DNA from: Cunninghamella blakesleeana
Lineage: Eukaryota; Mucoromycota; Mucoromycetes; Mucorales; Cunninghamellaceae
DNA length: 64,000 bases
Reading direction: 5' to 3'
Assembly (NCBI GenBank): GCA_017871115.1
Contig: JAFCIZ010000001.1
Coordinates: 6,942,001-7,006,000, forward strand
The notes beneath the pieces were generated by a model. That model searched no databases. It was not told the DNA's origin and saw only the letters and a program-made list of their open reading frames with translations. Of this stretch, positions 1 through 11,234 are shown piece after piece. The position numbers were made by a program, and so were the translations under genes. Positions within the stretch are counted from its first letter, which is position 1, and each line of letters starts with the position of its first letter.

Positions 1-553
1 TTTCTTTTTTAAGAAGAAATCATCTTTTGATTTTTTGATTTCTCGATTGATTTTTATTTTTTTTGCATGAAAACTTTATCTTTTGTATATATTCCATTTA
101 TCTTTTTTTATATTCTGATATAAAATGCTGACATTAAATAGTGCGCTATTAGTATCTGTCAAAATGCCGTGTCAATAGGCTAATGTAAAGAAAAAGAGTA
201 GGTTACACCATGGTCATCCTATCTATTTTTTTTTTTGTTTTAAATAAGCAAATGAAATAAAATAAAATATAAAATGACTCATTTTTTTAATAAAATTATA
301 ATACATAATGATAATATGATAGTTAATAATAATAAATAAATAAATAAATAGATAAAAAGTACAAAAAAATATTATTATTTTTAACGATGTTAATAATAAA
401 GTTTAAGGACTTACCGATGAAACTAAAATCAACTGAGTTTTTAGATTTTTGATAGGCATATATAAAAATAAAAAAAAAACTTCCCACACCTTTTTTTCTC
501 TTTTTCATTCTTTCAATACTTTTTTTAAAAAAATAAAAATACAATATTAAAAC
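1..553. other. A+T-rich intergenic region upstream of the SDR gene
   Basis: No coding region is visible. The sequence is dominated by T and A runs and ATAA repeats. It includes the promoter and leader of the oxidoreductase that starts at 554. Open frames here, such as one on the minus strand at 323-559, are low-complexity and look like chance. Confidence 0.6.
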
Positions 554-1119
554 ATGCAATTAGGTTCTCGTTTATCTGGTAAAGTAGCTATCGTCACAGG
601 TGCCGCTAGGTAATAGAATAAGAAATAAAACAAAATAAATAAAAAATATATAAAATAAAATATAGCCAACACGTCTGTTTTATCATTTTTACTCTTTACA
701 AAAAACCACCTTAGTGGTATTGGGTTTGAAACTGCCGTTTTATTTGCTAAAGAAGATGCCAAAGTCGTTTGTGCTGACTTGAACGAAGAAGGTGCTCAAA
801 AAACTGTTGAAAAAATCACTCAAGCCTTTGGCCCTAACCGTGCTATTGCTTTCAAAGTTGACGTGTCAAAAGAAGATCAAGTAGAAGCTTTAGTTAATAA
901 AGCCGTGGAAACTTTTGGTAAAATATATACAATTGATTTATTCATGTATAAAAATAAAATAAAACAAAAAAAAGACGCGTTTATATTGATCAACATATAT
1001 ACTTTATTGATTTTATTAAAAAAATAACTAGGCAAATTGGATATTATGTTTAATAATGCTGGTATTATGCATCCTAAAGATGATAATGCTCTTAACACTG
1101 AAGAAAAGATTTGGTAAAT

Positions 1120-1153
<34 letters not shown>

Positions 1154-2157
1154 ATAATAAAAATGGTGCTGGAAATAAATATATAAAAGGAAAACGAATG
1201 TGTCTCATTTTTTTTTTTTGTATTTTTTTCCTTTTTTTAGGGATTTAACCATGGATATCAATGTAAAAGGTGTTTGGTATGGTTGCAAACATGCTATCCT
1301 TGCTATGCGTAAGAGTGGTGGTGGTTCTATTATCAACACTGCTAGTTTTGTAGCTATCATGGGTGCTGCTACTCCTCAATTAGCTTGTAAATAAAAAAAC
1401 AAATATAAATATATTACTTTTTGTTTTATTTTCAAAAATAATTAACTATTATACTATTGATTTTTATTTTTTATTTTTCTTTATAAATAAAATATATAGA
1501 TACCGCTTCTAAAGGTGCTGTCCTTGCTATGACGTAAGTAAAATATAGCCATCACTACTGTCATTATCGTGAAAGTAAAATATGGAATGATTTTAAAAAT
1601 AAAATCCATTTTCCTTTTCTTTCTTTTATAATATATCTAGTCGTGAACTTGCTATGGTACATGCTCGTGAAAATATTAGATTCAATTCCTTATGTCCTGG
1701 ACCTATTCGTACACCTTTATTAATGGACTTTTTAAATACTGAAGAAAAGAAACAACGTCGTCTTGTCCATGTTCCTCAAGGAAGATTCGGTAATAAAAAA
1801 AAAAAAAAAGATAAGATAAATAAAGTGAGATAAGAGAGATAAGAGTTATAAGAAAAATTATGGATTATTGATCTTTTTTTATTATTTTATTTCATTTCTA
1901 TATAGGTGAAGCTATTGAACAAGCTCAATCTGCTCTTTTCCTTGCTTCCGATGAAAGCTCCTTCATCACTGGTACTGATTTCCGTGTTGACGGTGGTTTA
2001 AGCAATGCTTACGTGGTAAATAAAAATACAATATATATTGCATGAAAAAAAAAAGGTTCTTTTAATAATATATTTTATCTCTTTTATTTTATTCTTTTAG
2101 ACCCCTGAAGGTGAACCTACCGGTCCTGTTCCTAAAAACTTTGCTGATATCCTTTAA
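554..2157 (+). CDS. Short-chain dehydrogenase/reductase (SDR), 278 aa, 8 exons
   Basis: Probable NAD(P)-dependent oxidoreductase of the classical SDR family; the substrate is unknown. Exons by inspection: 554-609, 715-917, 1032-1113, 1241-1386, 1500-1533, 1641-1789, 1906-2015, 2101-2157; they join in frame to 837 nt. The N-terminus has the dinucleotide-binding motif TGAASGIG, split by intron 1. Next come the structural NNAG motif (FNNAGIM), the active-site region NTASFVA, the catalytic YTASK pair split by intron 4, and the PGPIRTP segment after it. The C-terminus has the usual TDFRVDGG loop. No signal peptide or peroxisomal tail is visible. Codons favour GCT, GGT, CGT and CTT, like the catalase and P2 genes, which suggests good expression. 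The family is clear; the specific reaction cannot be read from the sequence. Confidence 0.9.
1121..1151 (+). repeat. A(31) homopolymer in intron 3 of the SDR gene
   Basis: An uninterrupted run of about 31 adenines lies just after the splice donor of intron 3. It is the longest pure homopolymer seen in the window. Confidence 0.85.
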
Positions 2158-2339
2158 ATGGTTATCCCATTTATATATATATATTTACTTTTTAATAAAT
2201 CGTTTTGATTCTATTCATATTTATTAAGGGTTTAACGATGCAATAGTATACATTTATATTGAAATGATTTTTTTCTTTTGTAAAATAAAATTGAAAGTAA
2301 AAAAGATATACATATGTGAGAGAAGATGGATAGTATAAA

Positions 2340-2852
2340 CTAAGGTATAGATGTGAAATATTGAATCAAATCAGAAGGGATCATTGGTACTATACCTTTT
2401 ACTAAATCAGATGGAATGAAGGATGTAGTGTGGGAAGTATTGTTTTGAACAATCATATAATGACCTGGAATAAGTATTCTATCACCATTATTATATGAAA
2501 ACAAAATAGCTTCGCTTGGACGATCAGGGACGGAAGGTAGTGTCGTGGTTGAATAGGTTGATGGTTTGTTTTCTGTAGTAGGAGGAGGATGAGGAGCAGT
2601 ATGGCTATTAAGCTGTTCTTTTTTATATTCTTTTTCTTCTGCATTTTATCAAATTCATTTATTTTTCATTATTAATACATTTAGAAAAAAAAGGTATTAT
2701 TAAAAATAATCAAAGTTAATAAAAAGAACAAAAAATTAGTTATATATATGTATGTATTCTATACCTTTGCCTTCTTCTTCTTCTTTTTTAATTATAGGCA
2801 TTTTTCTCTTTAACTCATCTACTTGTTTTTGTTTATCGTTTTCAAGTGACAT
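2340..2852 (-). CDS. Hypothetical protein, 128 aa, 2 exons (orphan)
   Basis: Unrecognised. Exon 1 is 2765-2852 and exon 2 is 2340-2638; joined they give 387 nt with no internal stop. The protein starts MSLENDKQKQVDELKRK and has a charged, probably helical N-terminus rich in Lys and Glu. A Pro/Thr/Ser-rich linker follows (HTAPHPPPTTENKPSTYSTT). The C-terminal part is more ordered-looking, with the segments EAILFSYNNGDRILIPGHYM, IVQNNTSHTTSFIPSDLV and IPSDLIQYF. There is no membrane segment or signal peptide. The gene is divergent from CDC123, about 200 bp away, so the two may share a promoter. The sensible splice junctions (G|GTATAG...GCAG) and frame continuity argue that it is real. Confidence 0.6.
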
Positions 2853-3058
2853 TTTTTATTAATACAAGTGTTCATTTGATTTTTCTAAAAAAAAGAAAAA
2901 AGAAAAAAAGCGCGCATATATAATTTTTTTTTTCGCAGTAAAACGAATCCATAAAATTTTTCAATCCCAATTTTTATTTTTTTCGCTTAAAAAGTCAATT
3001 CTTACTCTCTTTTTCTTTCCCAAAAAAATTTTTAATACCATATCAAATATTATATAAT

Positions 3059-4225
3059 ATGCCTGTACCCTATAATGTAACTAACGAAAGCGGTACTTCA
3101 GATAATAACAATGGAAATGATATTGTATTTCCACCTATTACTATTGAAGATATACAACGCTGTTCTTTCCCCTCTTGGTATGATCAGTTTCAAAGTGTCA
3201 CTTTCAAGTCAACCATCGTACCTTTACCAACTGAATTTATTGATTATCTAAATGCTGACGGAATATATTTACCAAAAGACGGGTAAGCCATTTCTTTTAT
3301 TTTATAATCTTTATTATTTAAAAAGAAAAGAAAAGAAAAGGAATCGATCTTACATTAACATATATACAATATATACCTCAACATCCTTTTGTATTAGTCA
3401 GCCACAAGCAGCAGCTACTATTGAAGAAATAGATTCAGATACTGAATATGACAGTATAACCGAAGAAGAAGAAAATGTAAAATATAATAAATAAAATATA
3501 ATAATAATATTGTTAAGTGTATAATAATACTTGAATTTTGCTAACATATATATATATATATATTAAAAATAATAGATGCCTCAATTTCCTGATATTGAAC
3601 AAGCAATAAGACAAGCAACCGAAGATTATGGTGCAGTCTTTCCAAAATTAAACTGGAGTTCACCTAGAGTATGAAATATAAAATAATATATATAATGATA
3701 GAAGGGCAATATTATTCATTATTGTATTTATTGTTTAATTATATAATTCATAGGATGCTGCATGGATATCTGCCACACAATCATTAAAATGTACTTCACC
3801 TTTTGACGTCTATTTATTATTAAAATCTTCTGATTTCATTAACCATGACTTGAATCATGCTTTTGAACAATGTGAACAGCAAGAACAACAATTAGAAAAT
3901 AAAACTTATCATTTAATTCTTAGAAAATGGCATGATTTACAACCTTCATTAGAATTTAGATGTTTTGTAAAAAATAGAGAGTTGATTGGTAATCATCATA
4001 ATATTTATATATATAATTGTTACGATTATTATTCTTAGCTAATCATTAATGCATTCCCTCTTTTTTTTTAATCTAGGTATCACACAACGCGATATGGTAT
4101 ATTATGACTTTTTACCAACTATTTCCGAAGAATTGGAAACCAAAATTTATGAATTTTTCGAAGATTATATTAGAGATGGATTTGGTGGTGATAAATGTAA
4201 GTGATTTACTATTGTTGTAAAGTGC

Positions 4226-4257
<32 letters not shown>

Positions 4258-4738
4258 ATTTTTTTAAAAAAAAATTAAATATCACTTATTTATAATCCAT
4301 CTATTTATTTAATTTTAATATAGATGTTTTTGATATTTATGTTCAGCAGGATCGACAAAGAGTATGGTTACTTGATTTTAATCCATTTTCAAGTACTACT
4401 GATTCACTTTTATATGATTGGGAAGAACTCTTAAAATGTAATATATAAAGATATATGAATAACGATAGCAAATATTATTTAATTGAAAATGTTAATATTA
4501 TTATATATTTTTAGTCGATACTGATAATCAGGAACCTGAATTTAGAATTATTCGATCAGAAGTTGAAGCAAATGGGCTTGTTTGTAATGCACCAAGATTT
4601 GCAGCTAATATGGTACCAAAAGATGTCATTGATTTATCTGATGGGAAATCTATTGCTGAATTTGCTGAAGATTTTCAACGCATTATGGCTTTATCCTCCC
4701 AACAAGATGATTCTGATTCTGGTACAGATACCGATTAA
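3059..4738 (+). CDS. CDC123: Cdc123/D123 family eIF2 assembly factor, 362 aa, 7 exons
   Basis: Cdc123 is an ATP-grasp-like chaperone that joins eIF2 alpha and gamma during assembly of translation factor eIF2 in the cytoplasm. Exons by inspection: 3059-3282, 3398-3476, 3576-3668, 3754-3988, 4077-4196, 4324-4437, 4515-4738, total 1089 nt. Family signatures include FPSWYDQF near the N-terminus, PLPTEFIDYL, FPKLNWSSPRDAAWIS, LILRKWHDLQPSLEFRCFV, GITQRDMVYYDF and the acidic metal-binding stretch VWLLDFNPFSSTTD near the C-terminus. The last residues are acidic and Ser-rich (QQDDSDSGTDTD). An acidic linker (IDSDTEYDSITEEEEN) lies near residues 80-100. Length is as expected for the family. Confidence 0.93.
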
Positions 4739-5037
4739 ATTGGATAGTATACTTTTTTTTGTATATATTTATACATACACACATTCATTCACATATACAC
4801 ATACGTCATTTTTATTTTATTATTAGATTTCAATTATTATGCTTATTTATCAAATAGAAAAAATAACTTTATATAATTCTTTTATAAAACAATATATTAT
4901 TAAAACATAAAAATTATTAGAAAATAAAAACGCTATAGATGGATATATAAATATATATTTATATGTAATAATAACAAAAAAAAAAAAAACAAGTGATCAA
5001 TTTTTCGGTTTACTGATTTTATAGATGCATATATAAT

Positions 5038-5719
5038 TTAGTCTTTCTTTTGAACCCATTGAAGTGGATGTCGTCTAAACATAGGCCAAGGTGGTAAAAC
5101 AACCTTAAAAAATCAAGAAATCAAGTCAAATAAGTCATTTTCTTTTTCTTTTTATATATTTTTCCTTTTTTAAAACATGTAATTTATATATTTATGTATT
5201 TATATTACCAAAGCAGCTGTGAATAATCCAATAGCAAATATAGCAAGAGTTATTTGAAGTGATTGAAGAGCATATCCTGTAATAAATCCTACTGACTGCA
5301 AAATAACAGCAATAAGTAAATAAATAATAATTGTTTATACTATTAATATATTGTTTTTATTAATATATATATTATCCACGTATATATAAAGTGAAGTGAG
5401 GTGGAAACGTGTTATAATACTTACAGAAGCAGCAATCAAAATATAATGTGATAAGTTATCTGCAAGTCGTTGACCTTCAAAATCCTATTAAATATTTTTT
5501 AATACGTATATATATATATGAGTTTCGTTTTAGCTGTATATATACACGTTTATACGCCTATTGCTCCTTTCCTAATCCAACTGTTTTTTATATAAATATA
5601 TCCACTACTCTATTCTATTTATTGGTATCCTTAGTAATATTTTTTATTTCCTTTTATTCAAACAATAAAATAAAAAAGTAACATACAATAGTCCATTCAA
5701 AATAATCGCCAATTCCCAT
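5038..5719 (-). CDS. SPC1: Signal peptidase complex subunit 1 (SPC12 family), 81 aa, 4 exons
   Basis: Small ER membrane subunit of the signal peptidase complex, which cleaves signal peptides from secretory proteins. It has four short exons on the minus strand. Exon 1 encodes MGIGDYFEWTI. Exon 2 encodes DFEGQRLADNLSHYILIAAS, the family signature just before the first membrane helix. Exon 3 (SVGFITGYALQSLQITLAI and on) holds the end of helix 1 and helix 2. Exon 4 ends PPWPMFRRHPLQWVQKKD, matching the conserved P-WP-(Y/F) and P-W tail. Every junction has a GTATGT, GTAAG or GTAATAT donor and a TAG/CAG/AAG acceptor. The exons are too short to appear as one open frame, so the gene is easily missed. 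It is followed upstream (5841) by the CCGC promoter 14-mer. Confidence 0.88.
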
Positions 5720-5840
5720 ATTGCTGTATTTTATACGTGTAAGGTATATATGTTTAAATATATAAAAGATTTAAAAAAAAGGAAAAAGGAGTGAAAAAAA
5801 TTCAAACGTGCACAATTTTTATTTAATAACGAAATAATCA

Positions 5841-5854
5841 TATTTAAATTCCGC
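5841..5854 (+). promoter_or_regulatory. Recurrent 14-mer TATTTAAATTCCGC, copy 1
   Basis: Exact 14-mer, about 120 bp upstream of the SPC1 start and read opposite to that gene. The same 14-mer recurs exactly at 25455-25468 (reverse strand) and 31138-31151. The GC core stands out strongly from the A+T-rich surroundings. Confidence 0.5.
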
Positions 5855-6006
5855 TGTCCTTTATTAAATGCCCACAAAGGAATCTTTATGGAAGGTAATT
5901 TTTACATTACGACTTTTTTTTTCATACAGAGGAAAGACAAAAGAAAAAAATATCATTAATAATAAATTAATAACAATAAATAAATAATAAAAATAAAAAT
6001 AAAACT

Positions 6007-6041
6007 GATAATAAGGATAATAAGGATAATAAGGATAATAA
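6007..6041 (+). repeat. Tandem repeat of GATAATAAG, about 3.9 copies
   Basis: Three perfect 9-bp units and a partial fourth (GATAATAA) lie in the SPC1-EXO1 intergenic region. No coding role is visible. Confidence 0.85.
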
Positions 6042-6458
6042 AAAATAACAATCTAAATAATATATGTGCAGATATTGAAATAATCCAAATAAACTCACTT
6101 CAAAATAGCAGATAATAAAATATGAATAAAGAAAAATATATGTTTTACGATATAATCACCTATAAAACTTTATTTATCTAATTCTCTAATTTTTATATGG
6201 TAATTGTTTTTAAATCCTTATATTTTCTTTCATATTATATTTATGCATCAGTATTTAAAAAAGTTTATTTATAATTCTTGGGATATTAAATATTAATAAG
6301 TATAGTAATTATATTAGCGTTATTTTGACAAATGTGTATAAAGATATTGCTTAGAAAAGATAATTAAATTCATGAAAAAAAGAAATGCTATGTGGTGACC
6401 ATTATAATATTTGTAAAAAAGAAAAAAATAAAAGTAAAGTAAAGTAAAATAATAAAAA

Positions 6459-8470
6459 TTAATGATGGATCATTTTCATTGCATCTTCAGTTGGTACATA
6501 TTCAATGAATGATGTTTCATCTTGCTCAGGCTTAAGAGACTTTAAATCTTCCTTATTTGGTGACATTTTATCCGTAGGTTTGACAAGGAATGGATTTTCT
6601 TCATGCGGTTTAAATAAAAAAACCTGCGTAATTAAAATAAAGATAAAAATAAGAAATAAAAATTAGACTTCAATCATTTACTATACTTTTTATAATATAT
6701 ACATATACGCGCATTTATATACTCATATGTGTATTTATATAATAACTTACTGGAGTATTTGAATGGGATTGAAAATTACTTGATTTTGACTTGCTATACG
6801 TGATGATTTTTCTCTCTGGTAATGGTTTTTTATTTTCCTTATTTTTACCGTCATCATAACCCTTTGATTTTGCTTTTTTATTTATATTTGATTCTAAAGT
6901 TGTTAAAGCCTTTCGTTTAGTATCTTTTGGAGACGGTGGTGGTGTTGTTGTTGTAATTTTTGACGTTTTTACATGACTGGTGACAGTGGAATTAGAAGCT
7001 GCTGCTACTGTTCCTGCTTTGACACAAGCAGCAGTGGTAGCTGAAGTAGAAAGTGGTGGTGATGATAATAGTATTTTATTACTTTTCATTGTATTTATTT
7101 CACCTAAATGAGCAAGTGATTTATTTTCTTCATTTTCTGTATCAAAATCATTCATTCGTACAATTTCTTTTTTCTTAGGGTTATATACATATTGATATTT
7201 AAAGATATCACAAACATAGCTGAATTTTTCTTCATAGCCAGGATTTGATTGGATTTTTCCAAAACGTAAATTAGCAAAAACCTAAAAAAAATTACAATAA
7301 AAGAGATGGTGAGATGAAACCATAAATAATCTTTTTTAATCATTATTTTATTATTATCATTTTAGCTAGTATTACCTTATCCATAGTTTTATATTTAGCT
7401 AACAATTTATAAGCCATTTTAAGACCAACACCTCTTAATGATGGCAAATAATCACAACCAGATAAAATACACATATGCCTAAATTGATCCAATTCCCAAG
7501 TAGAAAAATCTAATTCTTTAATGTTTTTAATATCATTTGATTGAACTAGCGTAGCATCACCATATTGATTTAATTTGTAAAGAATAACCGGACAACCATA
7601 GACTAAAAGATTAGATGTTTCAGCAATAACCGCTTCAACCATTTTATTTTGACAAAGATAAGTTAATTGGGCTTCTGCTTCAAAAGGTGCTTGAATGTAT
7701 ATTATGTTTTTATCACTTAAAGCCTATTTATTGGTAAAATAAATATAAAAATACAAATAAAATAAATAAATTCAGTCATTCAATATATATGTTAATATTG
7801 TTAGTAGTTTATTTTTTATTACTTTTCTTATCTTACCTTAATAACCGTTTGTACCATTTCAGTAGTAACATGGATAGCTTTTTGAAAGCAGTCATTAGCT
7901 TTTCCAACCTCACCTTTTCGTAAATAGCTCATACCTTTAGAACGAGCTTCTTTTTGGATTCTATAAAAGGAAATAGATATAGAAATAGAATAAGTATATA
8001 TGTATGTATAAGTAACAAATAATAATAACTATAATAATACTAATAGCAAATAAACATTTATTCATATATATATATATACAACTTACTTTCTCCTTTGTAT
8101 TTTTGCAATATTTTCAATTGGTAATGAATCGCCATCAAAGACAACTACAGGTATAACGTTAAAGTGCAGCAACATATTAATTTGCTTCATAAAATAAGAA
8201 ACATATCTATTAATAATAATAAATACAAATAAAAGAAAAGAAAAAGATAAAATAATAAGAACCAGCATTCTATTTATAATAAATAAATAAAGGGGTATAT
8301 AAAGCTTACACAATTGTTAGTTCACCCATTACTAATTCCTTAGCACAAGTAAAAGCTCCTTTATGTAACCATACATTAGCATCAACTGCAACTCGTCTAC
8401 CACTATACTCTTTAATATGAATTGGTTTTTGAATAGATTTAGTAATGCTTAAAAGACCACTAATTCCCAT
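6459..8470 (-). CDS. EXO1: EXO1-type FEN1/XPG family protein with two metal-site substitutions, about 480 aa, 6 exons
   Basis: Homologue of exonuclease 1, a 5'-flap/5'-3' exonuclease of mismatch repair and end resection. The N domain starts at Met (MGISGLLSITK), as it must in this family. D30 is kept in VAVDANVWLHKGA and D78 in VVVFDGDSLP. The I domain has E150/E152 in APFEAEAQL and D225-type Asp in CILSGCDYLPSLRG. The H2TH region follows, then the FKYQYVYNPKKKEIV strand typical of Exo1. The C-terminal half is Ser/Thr/Lys-rich with SPPLSTS and TPPPSPK, likely phosphorylated and disordered. The odd point is AETSNLL where Exo1 has AEDSDLL, so both Asp residues equivalent to human D171 and D173 are lost. 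These are second-metal ligands, and D173A inactivates human EXO1. The frame is open through all exons, so this is a protein with altered catalysis rather than an obvious pseudogene. It could also be an EXO1 paralogue. Confidence 0.85.
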
Positions 8471-8983
8471 TACGAATTAATTAATAAAAAAGAAAGACAA
8501 GGAAAAAAAATAGAAAGAAAAAAAAAAATGAAAGAGAAAGAGAATTAAAAAAATTGCGAAACTTTAACTTTAAATCATCACGCAGCTAAAAAAAAAAGCG
8601 GCCATTAAATCGAAAACAAAAAAAAATATCACTTGTAATTATAATTTTAAAATATCATTAATATAAAAAGATTTTATGGTCAATGATATATATATTCATA
8701 ATATAAGTATTATTAATATTATAATTAGTATAATTATTATTTATCTATTACTATTTTTTTAATATATCATTACCATTTTAGGTCTGACAACAATTGTGGT
8801 ACTAGTCTGGATTTTAAAAAATAAGCTTCTATATACTTTCATTCATGCATAAATTTTGTTGCCAATCAAGTTAAAAAATGTAAAATATAAAATACCTCTA
8901 TCTTATTTATATTTATTTATATATATATATATATATATTAAAAAGACAAAAATAAAATAACAAAATACAATCTAAGAGATAGT
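8471..8983. other. Intergenic region upstream of the EXO1 homologue
   Basis: No coding region seen. It holds the promoter of the EXO1 homologue, including an A tract next to AGCGGCCATT at about 8598, and the 3' end of the WDR53-like gene. Confidence 0.6.
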
Positions 8984-10924
8984 TTATATATTATAAATAT
9001 TTAATGTTCCGGGATGAGAATTAGGACCTACAGCTCCAATAGCAATTTGAGTGGCATCATTTAAATCCAACACTTCTATAGAATTTAATCGAACAACCGA
9101 AGCGTCAAGTTGGTATTTTTGATGGGGCTCTATTTTACCGTCATTAAGTAGTTGTTTTTTTGTTAACTGCCATAATGATAAGCCACCATTTGCTGATCCT
9201 GACATGAGCCTTAGCGGATATTCTTTTGTTGATGATAAAAATGATCTATGTATAATAATAATAATAATATATAAAACAGTGTATATTCAATAACGCCATC
9301 ATATTTTTTTACTAAAACTACTACTATTTATTGTTATATATATTAAACTTACAAACAATTCACCATAGTTGAATGACCATCTTCTAATTTAATGGACAAA
9401 GGATCATCTCCTTTTTTCTTAGTTTTAGTAAGATCAAATAATTGCAATGATGCATCACCTAATCCAGCTATAAGCCACTTTCCATCTGGTGATGTTGATA
9501 AGGTATAAACAAATGGTGGATTAAACATCTGTGAAGAGGATGATGGTTGTTCTGAAGCTATATAAAAGTATATAATATTACTATTTTATTAGCTTCAAAA
9601 GTTATATAATATTTTATTTTTTATATTTTTTTTTAATGTATAAATCTGTATTACCCATATCAAATATATCAATCAATGTCCCTTTTGAAAAATCCCATCT
9701 ATACACTTTACTATCCATACCACCGGACCATACTAATAACATAATTAAATAAAAATAAATTAATATCAAAAAATTAATTTCTTTTCATCTAAAATAAATT
9801 TTATAATTATTTGTTCTACCTTCCCATGCCTTTTGAGTATTAAATTTTGAAGCCATACAAATCTGATAAAATAAAAAAAAATAAAAATACAAATAATAAT
9901 AATCATTATAACTATTCGTTCATTTATGTATATATATTTGTATTAACTTACATTTTTATGTTTTTTGGTAAGCTTTTTATATATCTTATGATTTTGAAGG
10001 TCCACTAAATAGAAAAAGAAAGGCAATTATTAAATTAATCATACTATATGTCATTATTATCTATACTATCATTCTCTTTTAATTATATAATATACTTTAC
10101 CAACTTTGACTTCACCATTATCATCCGCTGTTGTTAAAAAAGTTTGATCCTTATTAACATCAATCTTATATATTTAAATAAAATAAATGATATGCCTGAT
10201 ATTAATTTTATTTTATTTTTATTTTTATTTTTATTTTTTGGAAATCATCCTTTCATTTATATGAATATAAACTTACTGAATTAATTTCATCACTGCTAAA
10301 ACTATATTCACGGATAGACTCGGTTAAAATGATACTTGTATTCCTTAAATCATATGTAAATACCTATTTATATAATAGATACATAGATGTATAAATAAAT
10401 ATATAAGTCAATTGTATTAATATAGGTATATAAATTTATACTTTATTTATTTATTTTCACATATTATTACATCATACTTGGAGGATTTTATTTATACCTT
10501 GTTACCAGAAGATAAATAAAATAAAGAACTATCTTTATTTGGTGCAAATGATACGCTTGAAACCTTAAAAAAGAGTGAGAATGTGTTAGAAAAGATAATA
10601 TATAAAACACATTTTCATTCTAAAAAATATATTATATATTACCGGTTCTTGAAGATTTTTAATTCCTTTTATAACATGATTGGTACGAAGGTCCCAAAGG
10701 CGACAAGTATTATCCTCTATTTTATGTATAAATATAAAATAATAAGATAGCATAAAATAAATAAACCATATATTTAGAGTACAAGTTTGGTTCAAAGTTT
10801 ATTTTATTTCACCTGAACCCGAAGCTAAAATGTTATCTCCAAGAAAATTATCTTTTGCATGTTTAACACACAATATAGGTGCAGTATGTCCTTTTAATTG
10901 TATATGAGGTTGAAGTATATTCAT
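8984..10924 (-). CDS. WD40-repeat protein, WDR53-like, about 345 aa, 9 or more exons
   Basis: Small beta-propeller protein resembling WDR53, a putative substrate receptor or scaffold; its exact role is poorly known. The start is MNILQPHIQLKGHTAPILCV. Successive exons encode ILASGSEDNTCRLWDLRT (blade 1), a segment with FAPNKDSSLFYLSSGN, DEINSIDVNKDQTFLTTADD, NGEVKVVDLQNHKIYKKL, AWEVWSGGMDSKVYRWDF, SPDGKWLIAGLGDASLQLFD, GSANGGLSLWQLTKKQ, and the final GTLNIYNI strand. The LASGSED...LWDLR and TTADDNGEVKV...DL spacing and the WSGGMDSKV segment follow WDR53 order. Introns are short and carry GTAAGT-type donors. The gene is divergent from TSR1 with about 310 bp between starts. Assignment to WDR53 rather than another WD40 family is inference. 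Confidence 0.72.
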
Positions 10925-11234
10925 TAGCATATATTCTTTATTTTTTTAAAAAAAAATAGATAAAGGAGAAAGATGAGTGGTGGATGGAAAATAAAAATTC
11001 CATTTTTTTATGCATATTTTTTTTAAGCCTCGAATGACTGTTTATGATATTCAAAAAAATTGGTGCTCATTTTTTTTTTTTTTTTTCGCACTCTTTCTTC
11101 TTTTTTTTTTATAATAAATATATATATATACATATATATACATATTCTTATAATATTTATTTATCTTTATTTTATTTAACTATATATATACACATAACAC
11201 TTTATTCATTTATATATAAAAAAATTAAGCCAAT
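10925..11234. promoter_or_regulatory. Shared divergent promoter region, WDR53-like / TSR1
   Basis: About 310 bp between two divergent start codons. It contains a T7A9 palindrome on the WDR53 side and long T-rich and (TA)n tracts before the TSR1 start. No specific operator can be named. Confidence 0.5.

Larger units (their letters stand above)
5720..6458. other. Intergenic region between SPC1 start and EXO1 end
   Basis: No gene seen. It contains the SPC1 promoter, the 14-mer at 5841-5854 and a short tandem repeat at 6007-6041. The rest is A+T-rich low-complexity sequence. Confidence 0.6.
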
